64,000 bases of DNA from Dinoroseobacter sp049800835 (GTDB taxonomy: Bacteria; Pseudomonadota; Alphaproteobacteria; Rhodobacterales; Rhodobacteraceae): NCBI RefSeq assembly GCF_049800835.1, contig NZ_JBNAFU010000009.1, positions 41,554 to 105,553 of the forward strand, written 5' to 3'. The notes beneath the pieces are model-generated. The model did not search any database. It saw only the letters and a program-made list of their open reading frames with translations, and was not told the DNA's origin. The stretch's first letter is position 1. Each line of letters starts with the position of its first letter. The position numbers were made by a program, and so were the translations under genes. Positions 23,304 through 32,622 of the stretch are shown one piece after another.

Positions 23304-25517
23304 TCAAGGATCAAGCGGCGGATAGGCTCCATCCCAATCGGGTCCGGGGGGAGCCGCGGCAAGGTGGATGATCCGGTCGCGGAAAAGCGCCACCAGTCCG
23401 TCAAGAGAGAGACCTGCGTCCGCGGCCGTATCTTTGATCTCGGGCAGGGCGGACAGTGCCGCACCCCAATCCTGCGCGCGATAAACACCCAAGAACAGGG
23501 TGATCGCCGTCTGCACTGCCCGAAATGCCTGGGTGCGCGCAAACTCGGCATCGCCCAGCAGGGCGTGGATCCTTTCGGGTGCCGATTTTCCCTCGACCCG
23601 GATCAGATCGAGTTCCACCGTGGCAAAGCGCCCTGCGACCGCTGCATGGGTCTTGTCGCCAAGAATGATGTCCACTGCGTAAGCCTTTGATTGTGCTTCC
23701 AACCGACTGGCGAGGTTCACCGCATCGCCCATGGCGGTGTAGTCAAATCGGGCGGGTGTTCCCATGTTGCCAACGACACAAGGGCCGGTGTTCAACCCGA
23801 TGCCGACGCGTAATGGCGGCGCGGATCCGATCTCCGCACGAGCCAGGTTCAGTTGTGTCACGCCCTCTCGCATCGCCAAGGCGGCCCGGCACGCCGCAGC
23901 GGCGTGGCTTGAGTGATCGAGCGGCGCGTTCCAGAACGCCATGACCGCGTCGCCCAAAAACTTGTCGATAGTTCCGCCCTCTGACAGGATCGGCTCCGAG
24001 AGGGTGGTAAGCAGCTTGTTCATAAGGGCGGTCAACCCCTGCGGGTCGTTCCTGAACTCCTCTGAGACGGCCGTGAAGCCGCGCATATCGCTGAAGAGAA
24101 GCGTTAACTCCCGCGTCTCCCCGCCGAGGCGCAGGGGCGTGTCCGTGTCCGTCAGGCGGCTGACCAGCTCAGGCGAAACGTATTGCCCGAAGGCGGCGCG
24201 TATCCGTTGACGGCGACGTTCTTCTCGCAGGTAGTTGCCGCCCGCCATCAACATCAGCAGGCACAGCGCGGTGAGCATCGGCCATGACGGATCCAACAGC
24301 AGGCGTTCCCGCAGGAAGGCCGCATAGCTTGCCCCGCCAACCGTTGCCAGAACGCCCACGGCCCCGATGACCAGCCAGAGGGCGGGGATAAGTGGAGCCG
24401 CCAGAATGATCACAAGCCCCAGTGCCGTGCCCAGGGCCAGCTCCGCGCCGATTGCATGGTTCGGGCGCAGGAGCATCGAGTTTGTGAGAATATTCTCAAG
24501 GACTTGCGCGTGGATCTCGACACCCGACATCGGGATACCGAGCGCGGTAGGGCGAAAGTCCTCCAATCCTATGGCGGAGGAGCCGATAAGCACCAGTTGG
24601 CCCGCGAGGCGCCCGTCGGGCACGCGGTCTTCGAGCACGTCCGCCGCAGACAGTGAGCGTGTCGGTTCCGGTGGCGTCAGCCAGGGCCACAGGGTACCGT
24701 CCCTGTCCGTGGGGACCATCTGCTGTGCCAGGACCACGCCTTCGATACCGGCTTCGTTGGTTCGGATCGCAAAGGGCGCGCCTCCGGTGGCGACCCGCAG
24801 GAGTTCCGGCGCGAGGCCAAGGCGGAACTGTTCTCCCACCACAAGGGCCACGGGAATACGCCGGTACACGCCATCGCTGTCGGGCCGCACCGAAAAAAAA
24901 CCCTGGCCGGCAGCCGCGGTCTCAAGGATTTCAAGGTTTCGCACCGCGCGTGGATAGGTTTGCAACCAGGGCCGCGGATCAGGGCCGATCAGGGCATGGG
25001 GTACCGGCTCAAGCGCGGTCGGGCCTGCGACACCCTCTTCGAGCCGCAGGCTGGCCTGACCGGCAATGACGCGGCTGCGTTCAAAGGCCTGCGCGAGGGC
25101 GCTGTCATTGTCCGGCAAGCTGGCAAGCGCCTCGCGCACAACCGCGGGAAGCGCGCGGTTGTCGGATGCAATCCAGGCTGGCGACAGCCGGTCAGGTTCC
25201 GAAAAGACGATATCGAACGCCAGCGCAACACTGCCTGCCGCAGTTGCTGCGTCCACCAGGTCTGCAACCCTCGTGCGAGGCCACGGCCATTGCCCAAGTT
25301 CCGCGAGGCTGGCGTCATCGATATCGATGATTGTCACGGGTGCATCAGTGTAGACGCGTGGGTGGGACTGTTGAAACAAGTCAAATGTCCCGAGCCGCAA
25401 CCGCTCCAGCGGGGCGGGGTCTGCGATCCGCAGCAGGATCATGGCAAGCAACACACCAGCCCCCGCAAGACGCGTCCAGTGCACCCGTCGCATCCAATGT
25501 CCCGCGTTTTTCTTCAT
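23304..25517 (-). CDS. CHASE2-domain adenylate/guanylate cyclase
   Basis: 737-residue membrane receptor cyclase. After an N-terminal helix, residues about 40-330 form an extracytoplasmic CHASE2 domain (TIIDIDDASLAELGQWPWPRT, then QVLENILTNSMLLRP near its end). Three membrane helices follow (about 340-430), then a class III catalytic domain with LLFSDMRGFTAVSEEF (first metal aspartate), KFLGDAVMAFWNAP (second) and DYTAMGDAVNLASRLE. The product, cAMP or cGMP, cannot be decided by eye. ATG at 25517 is chosen over a TTG at 25574. It is divergent from the FecR-cadherin gene and convergent with hlyD, so it sits inside the secretion locus. Confidence 0.92.
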   Translation of the reverse strand: MKKNAGHWMRRVHWTRLAGAGVLLAMILLRIADPAPLERLRLGTFDLFQQSHPRVYTDAPVTIIDIDDASLAELGQWPWPRTRVADLVDAATAAGSVALAFDIVFSEPDRLSPAWIASDNRALPAVVREALASLPDNDSALAQAFERSRVIAGQASLRLEEGVAGPTALEPVPHALIGPDPRPWLQTYPRAVRNLEILETAAAGQGFFSVRPDSDGVYRRIPVALVVGEQFRLGLAPELLRVATGGAPFAIRTNEAGIEGVVLAQQMVPTDRDGTLWPWLTPPEPTRSLSAADVLEDRVPDGRLAGQLVLIGSSAIGLEDFRPTALGIPMSGVEIHAQVLENILTNSMLLRPNHAIGAELALGTALGLVIILAAPLIPALWLVIGAVGVLATVGGASYAAFLRERLLLDPSWPMLTALCLLMLMAGGNYLREERRRQRIRAAFGQYVSPELVSRLTDTDTPLRLGGETRELTLLFSDMRGFTAVSEEFRNDPQGLTALMNKLLTTLSEPILSEGGTIDKFLGDAVMAFWNAPLDHSSHAAAACRAALAMREGVTQLNLARAEIGSAPPLRVGIGLNTGPCVVGNMGTPARFDYTAMGDAVNLASRLEAQSKAYAVDIILGDKTHAAVAGRFATVELDLIRVEGKSAPERIHALLGDAEFARTQAFRAVQTAITLFLGVYRAQDWGAALSALPEIKDTAADAGLSLDGLVALFRDRIIHLAAAPPGPDWDGAYPPLDP

Positions 25518-25696
25518 ACTGGTCCAGCCTGCCTCGTACTCGGTATCAAGGCCTGGCCTGCGGTGCAGCGTCAAGTGGGGGCCGGGATGTCGGGCTAATC
25601 CGGCCCCGTACGCCGCCTGGGGTCGGGTTCAAAAATGACGCAGCGGAAGCCCTTATTCCCTTTGTCCCGCGCAAGGCGTGGCAGTAGGGTGCCGGG

Positions 25697-25711
25697 TTAA
25701 GGACTTCTTAA
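25697..25711. promoter_or_regulatory. small palindrome in the cyclase/adhesin divergent promoter region
   Basis: TTAAG-GACTT-CTTAA, perfect 5-base arms, 13 bases before the adhesin start. It lies in the 207-base divergent region and could be an operator or a leader hairpin. No cognate regulator is evident. Confidence 0.35.
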
Positions 25712-25724
25712 GGGTATTTGCCAG

Positions 25725-28700
25725 ATGGCGCTGATCACCGAGCCAGTGGGATTTCAAGCCGAGAGCTTTGTCAGTCTGCATGCAGATCATGCTGGAGTTT
25801 TTACTGTCCCGCAGGCCGATCAGCTTTTCGGCGCCGAGTTTCGCCGATCCGGCCCCGATCTTTTACTGATCAACGAGGGCGCTCCGACCCTCGTGTTGCA
25901 GGGATACTTTGCGACCGCAACACCCGCGGACATCCTTGCCCCGAATGGCGCGGTTTTGCGGGGGCACCTTGTTGAAATGCTCGCCGGTCCGGAGGCCCCG
26001 GGTCAATATGCGCAAGCCGGCGGCGGCACCCCGGCAAGTCCGATCGGGCAGGTCGAGACGCTTGTGGGAACCGGAACGGTGCGTCGCGCCGATGGCACAC
26101 AAGAGGCATTGGGCGCCGATACACGGATTTTTCTGGGCGATCTCGTCGAAACCGATGCAGGGTCTGGGGTTTCGCTGACCTTTGTTGACGGTACGATGTT
26201 CACGCTGTCGGCTGATGCGCGCATGGTAATCGACGCGCTGATCTATGATCCGAACGCCTCTGACAACGGGGCGACCTTCAATCTGATCCAGGGTGGTTTC
26301 GTGTTCATCGCGGGACAGATCGCCCCTTCGGGCGGTATCGAGGTTTCCACCCCAACTGCAACGATGGGCATCCGCGGGACAACTGTTCTGACCAACGTCT
26401 CGACCCTGAACGGCGTCGTCATTGTCGAAGTCAGCCTGCTGCAAGACCGCGATGGCAGCGTTGGTGAGGTAGGACTGTTCGACCTTATGGGGGTGCCGAT
26501 TGCCGACGTGACCACCACGGATGTCAAATGGATCGTGACCTCGGATGGGTCCCCCCCGCAGCAGGTGGTCAAGACCGCGCAGGAACAGGCCGAAGATGCT
26601 CCGCTCATCGCGCAGGCGTTCTTGGCCTTTGACGGTGCAGCCGCACGGGTGGCGGGGGGCGGGACATTCGTGACAACGGGGCCATCCCTGCCTGCCCCAT
26701 CGCAGGACGCACCCGGTTTTTCTCCACCGCCACAGCTCGGCATCGACCCGCAGGATGACACCCCCGCCGCACCGGATGCAGGCGGGACCGCGCCCCCGCC
26801 ACCTCCGCCGCCGCGCGGGGGAAGCGATGTGCTTGAGGAGGGCAGCCTGCGGCGCGGATCGGTGCCCGAAGGACCGTTGCCCGCATCCGCGCCAGCGACC
26901 GAGCCAGGCTCGGGCCTTCTTCCGACATTCCAGGTGACGGGCCCGGAGGATGCGCCGGGCCCGGGCATCAGCGGACAGGTGGCCTTGCCCGCGGGCGCGC
27001 TGCCAAGTTTTGTCGTGGTCACACAACCGCTGAACGGGACTGTCACATTCGATCCCACCGGCGCGTTCAGTTACGCGCCGACCCCGAACTTCAGCGGCCC
27101 GGACAGTTTCACGTTCCAATTCATCGGTACCGGAGGCGGCGTTCAGACCGGTACAGTGACAGTGCTTGTCCAGCCAGTGAATGATGCGCCGACGGCTCTG
27201 GATGCAAACGTTCAACTCGACGAAGACACCGTGTTTTCCGGCGTGTTGCCTGGGACAGACCCTGATGGCGATCCGCTGGCGTTCGCCGTCGCGCAAGGGC
27301 CCCAGAACGGGACAGTCACGCTTGGTACGGGCGGGGCGTTTGCGTATACTCCCGCAACGGATTTCGCGGGTCAGGACAGTTTCTCCTATGTCGTCACTGA
27401 CACGTCCGGTCTGACAAGTACCGGCACGGTCACCGTGCTCGTCGCAGCCGTGAACGATCCGCCCGTCCTGATCACACCCCCCGATGCCCTTGACGTGACG
27501 CTTTCAGAGGATGCTGGAGTTCCGGCGAGTGGAACGCTGGTCGCGCAGGATACCGATCCGGGCACGACCCTTGTCTGGAGCGGGTCGGCGCGCGGTACCT
27601 TCGGAGAGTTCACCGTCGATGCGGCAAGCGGCGCATGGACGTACCAGATCAACGCCCCTGCCGCTCAGGTACTCGATGCCGGAGACAGTTTCGTAGAGAC
27701 GTTTACGGTCACGGTCTCGGATGCGGCTGGCGCCAGTGCGGAACAGATCGTCTCTATCACTTTGACGGGGTCGAACGATGTGCCTGTTGTCCGCGATGTC
27801 GTTGTGCAAACCGGCAACGGCAGCACGATTTCAGGGCAACTGACCGCGTTTGACCCCGATGCCAGCGCGGTCGTCAGTTTTGCCGCTGGTCCGGCCGGCG
27901 CACAAAACGGTCAGGTCAGCATCGCACCCGACGGCACGTTCGCTTACACGCCAGACGCCGGGTTTGCCGGACAGGACAGTTTTGAGTACACAGCTTCGGA
28001 TGGTCAGGGTGGCGTCGCAGTCGCAACGGTTACGGTGCTTGTGGAAAACAGTGCGCGGACAGGGCCGGGCGGTCAGGTCATCACGCTCGGGATTGATCCG
28101 CCCGTATCAGAGCAGGCCATACCCGGACCGGTTCAGATTTCCCAGACAGCCGTTACCGCGCCTGCCGTGAATATCGCGGTCCTGCTTGACTGGTCGAGCA
28201 GCGTCGATAGCACGGATATCGCATCCATGACCGCGAACGTATCGCAAGCTTTGGAGGCTATCGCCACGCGGTTCGATGGGGCGCAGACGCAGGTTGACAT
28301 CCATCTCCTCGCGCGTGGGCCGACGGGGACCTTGCAACAAACCTTCGACGTACAGGACCCTGCCCTGGGTCGGGCGCTGGACAGCTTCAGGTTCTTAGGG
28401 GAGGCGTTTCCCCTGAGCCAGTCGCTCATGGCTGCGGAAACCTTCTTCGCAAGCGAACCGCTGGGGGAAGAAAACTTCCTGTACATCGTCACGCCGGCGG
28501 ATGCGGCCGATGTGTCCGCTCAGGACACACTTGCCGCGATCCAGAATGCCTCTGCCAGCGGATTCGACGTGACAGTCGAAGCGTTCATTTACGGCAATGT
28601 TGCCGATGCCGACACGCTCGCGGTTCTCAGCCCGTCACCGATTGGGCTGACTGGACCCGAAGCGATCAGCGATCTTGCCACGCCGACGCCGATCTTCGAA

Positions 28701-29381
28701 GCGGAGCTTGTGGACCTGTCGGTCTCTGTGATTGCCGACGGCGAGGATCGGGGCGAGGTCGCGGACGAGACCAGCGCCGCACTTGTCGATACGGGCGATG
28801 GTGTCTCGCTTGATTTGGTCGGGCTTGCCACGCTGGACCGTTTGCTCGGGTCAGAGAATGTCGTGACTGTGGCCGCAGGGTTCGACCTTGATCGAGATGC
28901 TGAAAGCATCGAATTGACCCTTTTCACGTCGCAAAGTCTGGATTTATCGGGAACGGCGACGGGGACTGGTAGTCGTTCTGTGGTGGAGCTTACGCAGGCG
29001 GGCGATTTGACGGAAGCTTTGGGCGCGCTGTCCGCATCCAGCAATATCGAAGTTGTCGATATGGACAATGAACAGGACAACACCCTGACTTTGTTCGGTT
29101 TTGATGTGCTGGGGCTGTCGGAGCGACCCGATGCGTTGCTGGAGGCTCTGCTGGGCGATCTTCCGGGCAAGGCGGTGACGGTGTACGGTGATCCGGGGGA
29201 TACAGTGACGCTGGTGTCGTCAAACTCCGGAACCTTTGATGCAGCCCCGGACGCTGCCTTGGATGATGGCGCAGGCAATACCCTCGCGCTGTATAACCTC
29301 AGCGATGCCAACAGCGTTCTGGCAACAGTTGCCGTCGATGCAGAGGTCGCAGTGGCGCTTGCGTCCGCGCAAACGGCCTAG
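25725..29381 (+). CDS. large FecR / cadherin-like / vWA surface protein, likely type I secretion substrate
   Basis: 1218 residues, acidic, with no Sec signal. Residues 1-100 resemble the N-terminal prefix of secreted adhesins (GPDLLLINEGAPTLVLQGYF). Residues 110-215 are a FecR-like or retention-module-like domain (FLGDLVETDAGSGVSLTFVDG, TPTATMGIRGTT). A Pro-rich linker lies at about 320-400. Four cadherin/VCBS-like repeats follow at about 405-775 (NGTVTFDPTGAFSYAPTPNF and similar). A vWA-like domain starts near 810 with a MIDAS-like DWSSS. The C-terminus (NTLTLFGFDVLGL..., GDPGDTVTL) resembles the ends of type I secreted adhesins. No RTX nonapeptides are seen. ATG at 25725. It is probably exported by the system at 18458-23303. 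Confidence 0.87.
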   Translation: MALITEPVGFQAESFVSLHADHAGVFTVPQADQLFGAEFRRSGPDLLLINEGAPTLVLQGYFATATPADILAPNGAVLRGHLVEMLAGPEAPGQYAQAGGGTPASPIGQVETLVGTGTVRRADGTQEALGADTRIFLGDLVETDAGSGVSLTFVDGTMFTLSADARMVIDALIYDPNASDNGATFNLIQGGFVFIAGQIAPSGGIEVSTPTATMGIRGTTVLTNVSTLNGVVIVEVSLLQDRDGSVGEVGLFDLMGVPIADVTTTDVKWIVTSDGSPPQQVVKTAQEQAEDAPLIAQAFLAFDGAAARVAGGGTFVTTGPSLPAPSQDAPGFSPPPQLGIDPQDDTPAAPDAGGTAPPPPPPPRGGSDVLEEGSLRRGSVPEGPLPASAPATEPGSGLLPTFQVTGPEDAPGPGISGQVALPAGALPSFVVVTQPLNGTVTFDPTGAFSYAPTPNFSGPDSFTFQFIGTGGGVQTGTVTVLVQPVNDAPTALDANVQLDEDTVFSGVLPGTDPDGDPLAFAVAQGPQNGTVTLGTGGAFAYTPATDFAGQDSFSYVVTDTSGLTSTGTVTVLVAAVNDPPVLITPPDALDVTLSEDAGVPASGTLVAQDTDPGTTLVWSGSARGTFGEFTVDAASGAWTYQINAPAAQVLDAGDSFVETFTVTVSDAAGASAEQIVSITLTGSNDVPVVRDVVVQTGNGSTISGQLTAFDPDASAVVSFAAGPAGAQNGQVSIAPDGTFAYTPDAGFAGQDSFEYTASDGQGGVAVATVTVLVENSARTGPGGQVITLGIDPPVSEQAIPGPVQISQTAVTAPAVNIAVLLDWSSSVDSTDIASMTANVSQALEAIATRFDGAQTQVDIHLLARGPTGTLQQTFDVQDPALGRALDSFRFLGEAFPLSQSLMAAETFFASEPLGEENFLYIVTPADAADVSAQDTLAAIQNASASGFDVTVEAFIYGNVADADTLAVLSPSPIGLTGPEAISDLATPTPIFEAELVDLSVSVIADGEDRGEVADETSAALVDTGDGVSLDLVGLATLDRLLGSENVVTVAAGFDLDRDAESIELTLFTSQSLDLSGTATGTGSRSVVELTQAGDLTEALGALSASSNIEVVDMDNEQDNTLTLFGFDVLGLSERPDALLEALLGDLPGKAVTVYGDPGDTVTLVSSNSGTFDAAPDAALDDGAGNTLALYNLSDANSVLATVAVDAEVAVALASAQTA

Positions 29382-30391
29382 ATCCCGGCGATATCCCGTC
29401 CTCTGTGCGCAAAGGCGGCTGCCATCGGGGCAAGGAGCGCAGCGTTTTCGCCCGCAGCACTCCCTGACCGGGCCCTGTCGGCGATACCGACAAAGATCAC
29501 CGCAAACCGGAACATCGCGAAGGCGATGTGGAAAGGACGCAAGGGCGCTGTGGGTGGGGCGGCTTCGGTATAGGCTGCGACGAAGTCGTGGTGGGATGGC
29601 AAACCCTCAGCCTCCAGATCAAGGCCCAGCAGGCCGCCATACTCGTCCGGGGCCGAAAACCACGCCATGGACGCAAACCCCAGATCGGCCAAAGGGTGCC
29701 CCAGCGTCGACAACTCCCAATCCAGCACGGCAATCACGCGTGGCTCTGTCGGATGCAGCATCATGTTGCCCATGCGAAAGTCGCCATGGGCGATCGCCCC
29801 CTTGCCATCGTCGGCAGGCAAATTGACCTCCAGCCATGCCTGCAAGGCGTCGAGGTCGGGCAGACGCGGTCCGGCAGACGCTTCGTACTGGCGCGACCAG
29901 CGTGAGAACTGCCGTGCAAAGTAGTCCCCGGTCCTGCCAAAATCCGACAGGCCGACCGAATGGGGATTCACGCTGTGCAAGCGGGCAAGCGTGCGCGCCA
30001 TGGATAGCAGTGCCGGGGTGCGATCCGCGCGGCGCAGGTCGGGCAGGCCGTAGGGTTGAAAAACGCGCCCCTCCAGCCGCGTCATCAGGTAGAATGGCGT
30101 GCCAATGACACGCGCATCGTCCTCGTAGGCCAACAGAGACGGGACCGGAACGTCGGTTTCGGCAAGGGCCGACATCACGCGGTATTCCCGGTCGATGGCG
30201 TGGGCGCCGCGCAGAAGCTCTCCGGGCGGTTGCTTGCGCAGCACCATGCGCCGACTTCCCCAGTCGCAGTAGAACGTCGGGTTGGATTGCCCGCCAGAAA
30301 TGCGCGCGAGGGTGAGCGGACCGGCCTCGCCCGGGAACGCGCCGCGCAGGTATTCCGACAGCCGCGCCGGGTCGAATTCGACTGCCGTCAC
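29378..30391 (-). CDS. APH-family phosphotransferase (acyl-CoA-dehydrogenase-linked)
   Basis: 337-residue protein of the aminoglycoside phosphotransferase fold. The catalytic loop is IAHGDFRMGNMMLHP and the metal aspartate is in VLDWELSTLGHPLADLG. Nucleotide-binding features include ARISGGQSNPTFYCDW and MVLRKQPPGELL. This subgroup is commonly encoded beside acyl-CoA dehydrogenases (ACAD10/11-like), where it is thought to phosphorylate hydroxyacyl-CoA substrates; it is not an antibiotic resistance gene on this evidence. GTG start at 30391 overlaps the dehydrogenase stop (GTGA). Its TAG overlaps the TAG of the convergent adhesin. Confidence 0.88.
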   Translation of the reverse strand: MTAVEFDPARLSEYLRGAFPGEAGPLTLARISGGQSNPTFYCDWGSRRMVLRKQPPGELLRGAHAIDREYRVMSALAETDVPVPSLLAYEDDARVIGTPFYLMTRLEGRVFQPYGLPDLRRADRTPALLSMARTLARLHSVNPHSVGLSDFGRTGDYFARQFSRWSRQYEASAGPRLPDLDALQAWLEVNLPADDGKGAIAHGDFRMGNMMLHPTEPRVIAVLDWELSTLGHPLADLGFASMAWFSAPDEYGGLLGLDLEAEGLPSHHDFVAAYTEAAPPTAPLRPFHIAFAMFRFAVIFVGIADRARSGSAAGENAALLAPMAAAFAHRGRDIAGI

Positions 30392-31593
30392 GACTGGGCC
30401 TCCCACCTCCAGAAATCGCGACCTTCCTCCGACAGAATACGGTTGAGGACCATGCGGTGCACTTCGTCCGCGCCGTCCACCAAACGTGCCTGCCGGGCAT
30501 AGCGATAAATCCATTCCAGCACGGTATCTTTCGAATACCCGCGCGCGCCATTGATCTGGATGCAGGTGTCCGCTGCCTTGTGCAAAAGGTTGGCGACATG
30601 GATCTTGGCCATTGACACTTCCTTTCGGGCAAAACCGCCGCGGTCAATCTCCCACGCGGCTTTCATGGTCAGCAAGCGTCCGACTTCGATATCCATTGCA
30701 AGACCGCCTAGCATCAGCTTGATCGACTCGCGGTCCGCAAGGCGCACGCCAAATCCTTCGCGTTTGGCGGCGTAGTCTTGCGCAATCTCCACGCACCGCT
30801 TGGCAAGACCCAGCCAGCGCATGCAATGGGTCAGACGCGCCGGACCAAGCCGGGTCTGCGTTACCTTCATGCCGCGCCCCTCAGCCATCAATACGTTGTC
30901 CTCGTGCACTTCCAACCCGTCGAAGGTCAGTTCGCAATGGCCACCGTGTTCCTCCGGTCCCATGATCGGGATGCGCCGGTCGATCCGCCACCCAGGCTGA
31001 TCCGCATCGAACAGGAACGCCGTGTGGCCGCGTTTCGGGTCATCGGAAGTGCGCGCGATCAGGATAAAGTGCTGCGCCTCGGCGGCGCCGGTGATGTACC
31101 ACTTGTGGCCATGGATCACCCAGGTTCGGCCGCGTTTCTCGGCCCGGGTGCGCATCATGCCGGGGTCAGATCCGCCACCGGGATGCGGTTCCGTCATTGC
31201 AAAGGCGGATCGTGCCGTGCCGTCGATGATCGGTTGCAACCAGCGGTCTTGCTGATCCGGAGTGCCGAGCCGCGCCAGAATGCTCATGTTGCCGTCATCC
31301 GGGGCAGCGCAGTTGAAACAGACCGGGCCGAAGATGGACCTGTTCGCCTCTTCATAGAAAACCGCGCGCGCGACCATCGACAGGCCCATGCCCCCGCGTT
31401 CCACGGGCGATTGCGGCGCCCACAAGCCCGCAGATCGCGCCTTGTCGCGGATTTTCGACAAGACCGGCAGCGCGATGTTGTCATGCGCATCGAAATTCTC
31501 GCGCTCAGTTTCGAGCGGCAGAATGTGTTCGGCCACGAACCCGGCCACGCGACGGCGCAGCGCGTCCTGCTCCGACGTCAGTTCGAAATCCAT
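30388..31593 (-). CDS. acyl-CoA dehydrogenase family protein
   Basis: 401-residue FAD enzyme. FAMTEPHPGGGSDPGMM is the FAD-binding signature, WVIHGHKWYITGAAEA follows, and the C-terminal QINGARGYSKDT carries the second family signature. It oxidises an acyl-CoA at the alpha-beta bond; the chain length is not readable. ATG 31593 has GGGAGGA upstream and gives the usual N-terminus MDFELTSEQDALRRRV; the frame is open to 31746. It is coupled to the phosphotransferase downstream, a pairing seen for ACAD10/11-like beta-oxidation of hydroxylated acids. Confidence 0.93.
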   Translation of the reverse strand: MDFELTSEQDALRRRVAGFVAEHILPLETERENFDAHDNIALPVLSKIRDKARSAGLWAPQSPVERGGMGLSMVARAVFYEEANRSIFGPVCFNCAAPDDGNMSILARLGTPDQQDRWLQPIIDGTARSAFAMTEPHPGGGSDPGMMRTRAEKRGRTWVIHGHKWYITGAAEAQHFILIARTSDDPKRGHTAFLFDADQPGWRIDRRIPIMGPEEHGGHCELTFDGLEVHEDNVLMAEGRGMKVTQTRLGPARLTHCMRWLGLAKRCVEIAQDYAAKREGFGVRLADRESIKLMLGGLAMDIEVGRLLTMKAAWEIDRGGFARKEVSMAKIHVANLLHKAADTCIQINGARGYSKDTVLEWIYRYARQARLVDGADEVHRMVLNRILSEEGRDFWRWEAQS

Positions 31594-31725
31594 TGAAATC
31601 CTCCCTTGGGCACACCCTACGTCATGAAATCGCCGTGAAAACAGGAGAAAAGCGCGCCAAGGGATCGAATTCCCGCAGGACGGCGTTAGACTTTCACCAA
31701 ACGCTATTGCAACGGAGGCCCCCTG

Positions 31726-32619
31726 ATGCCGCTGCTGTTCAAACACCCACCTCGAACCTGGGTGAAGGCGGGAAAGGCCGTTTTCGCCAACATCGACGAC
31801 TGGAACCTCGGTTTGATTTCGGCCGGCGTCGCATTTTATGGGTTGTTCGCGCTGTTTCCGGCTCTGGCGGCTGTCATTGCCATTTGGGGGCTTGTGGCCG
31901 ACCCTGTGGTCGTGGACCAGCAGATCGAGTTGATGGAAGAGTTGATGCCAACCGAAGCCTACGGGCTGATCGATGCGCAGATCGACACGTTGACGTCTAC
32001 GACATCGAGTACGCTCGGATGGGCCACGGCTTTGTCCATTCTTGCGGCGTTGTGGTCAACGCGCGCCGGGGTCAGCGCGCTGATGCGTGGGCTGAATGCG
32101 ATTTACGGAACACCGAACCGAAAGAGCTGGCGGCACTATGTTGCGGCGCTGAGCCTGACCGCGGTTCTGGTCGGCGTGGCCCTGGTGGCACTTGCAATGG
32201 TGGTGATCACGCCGATCATTCTGGCGTTTCTGCCACTTGGGCCATTTGCGACCCTTGCGTTGAGTTTTGCACGCTGGGTCATTGCGATCGGCGTCCTGAT
32301 GGTCGGTCTGGCGATCGTGTACCGCTATGGCCCCAATCGGACCTGTGTCCGGATGCGCTGGTTGACGCCTGGCTCGATTGTCGTGCTGCTGCTTTGGGCC
32401 GGCGCATCGATCGGGTTCAGTTTCTACCTCGCGAATTTTGGCAATTATAACGAGGTCTATGGCTCCATCGGTGCGGTGATCGCGCTATTGATGTGGCTTT
32501 ACATCAGCGCGTTCCTGCTGCTTCTGGGCGCGGGTCTGAACGTGGAACTTGAAGCGCGGGCGGGGATTGGTCCGAATGCGGTGCCGCCGGAGGAGCTGAC
32601 CCGGTCGAATGCGGCTTGA
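31726..32619 (+). CDS. YihY/BrkB family inner-membrane protein
   Basis: 297-residue protein with about six membrane helices. The family pattern is clear: NIDDWNLGLISAGVAFYGLFALFPALAA at the N-terminus, WSTRAGVSALMRGLNAIYG in the middle and YGSIGAVIALLMWLYISAFLLLLGAGLNVELE near the end. The old name ribonuclease BN is incorrect for this family, and its transport role is unproved. ATG 31726 follows GGAGG. It converges on the MFS gene with a 3-base gap. Confidence 0.92.
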   Translation: MPLLFKHPPRTWVKAGKAVFANIDDWNLGLISAGVAFYGLFALFPALAAVIAIWGLVADPVVVDQQIELMEELMPTEAYGLIDAQIDTLTSTTSSTLGWATALSILAALWSTRAGVSALMRGLNAIYGTPNRKSWRHYVAALSLTAVLVGVALVALAMVVITPIILAFLPLGPFATLALSFARWVIAIGVLMVGLAIVYRYGPNRTCVRMRWLTPGSIVVLLLWAGASIGFSFYLANFGNYNEVYGSIGAVIALLMWLYISAFLLLLGAGLNVELEARAGIGPNAVPPEELTRSNAA

Positions 32620-32622
32620 CCC

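Noticed and set aside
25725..29381. RTX toxin or calcium-binding nonapeptide adhesin
   Set aside because: No GGxGxDxLx repeats are present; the repeats are cadherin/VCBS-like.
29378..30391. Aminoglycoside resistance gene
   Set aside because: Coupling to an acyl-CoA dehydrogenase and the ACAD10/11-like sequence point to metabolism.
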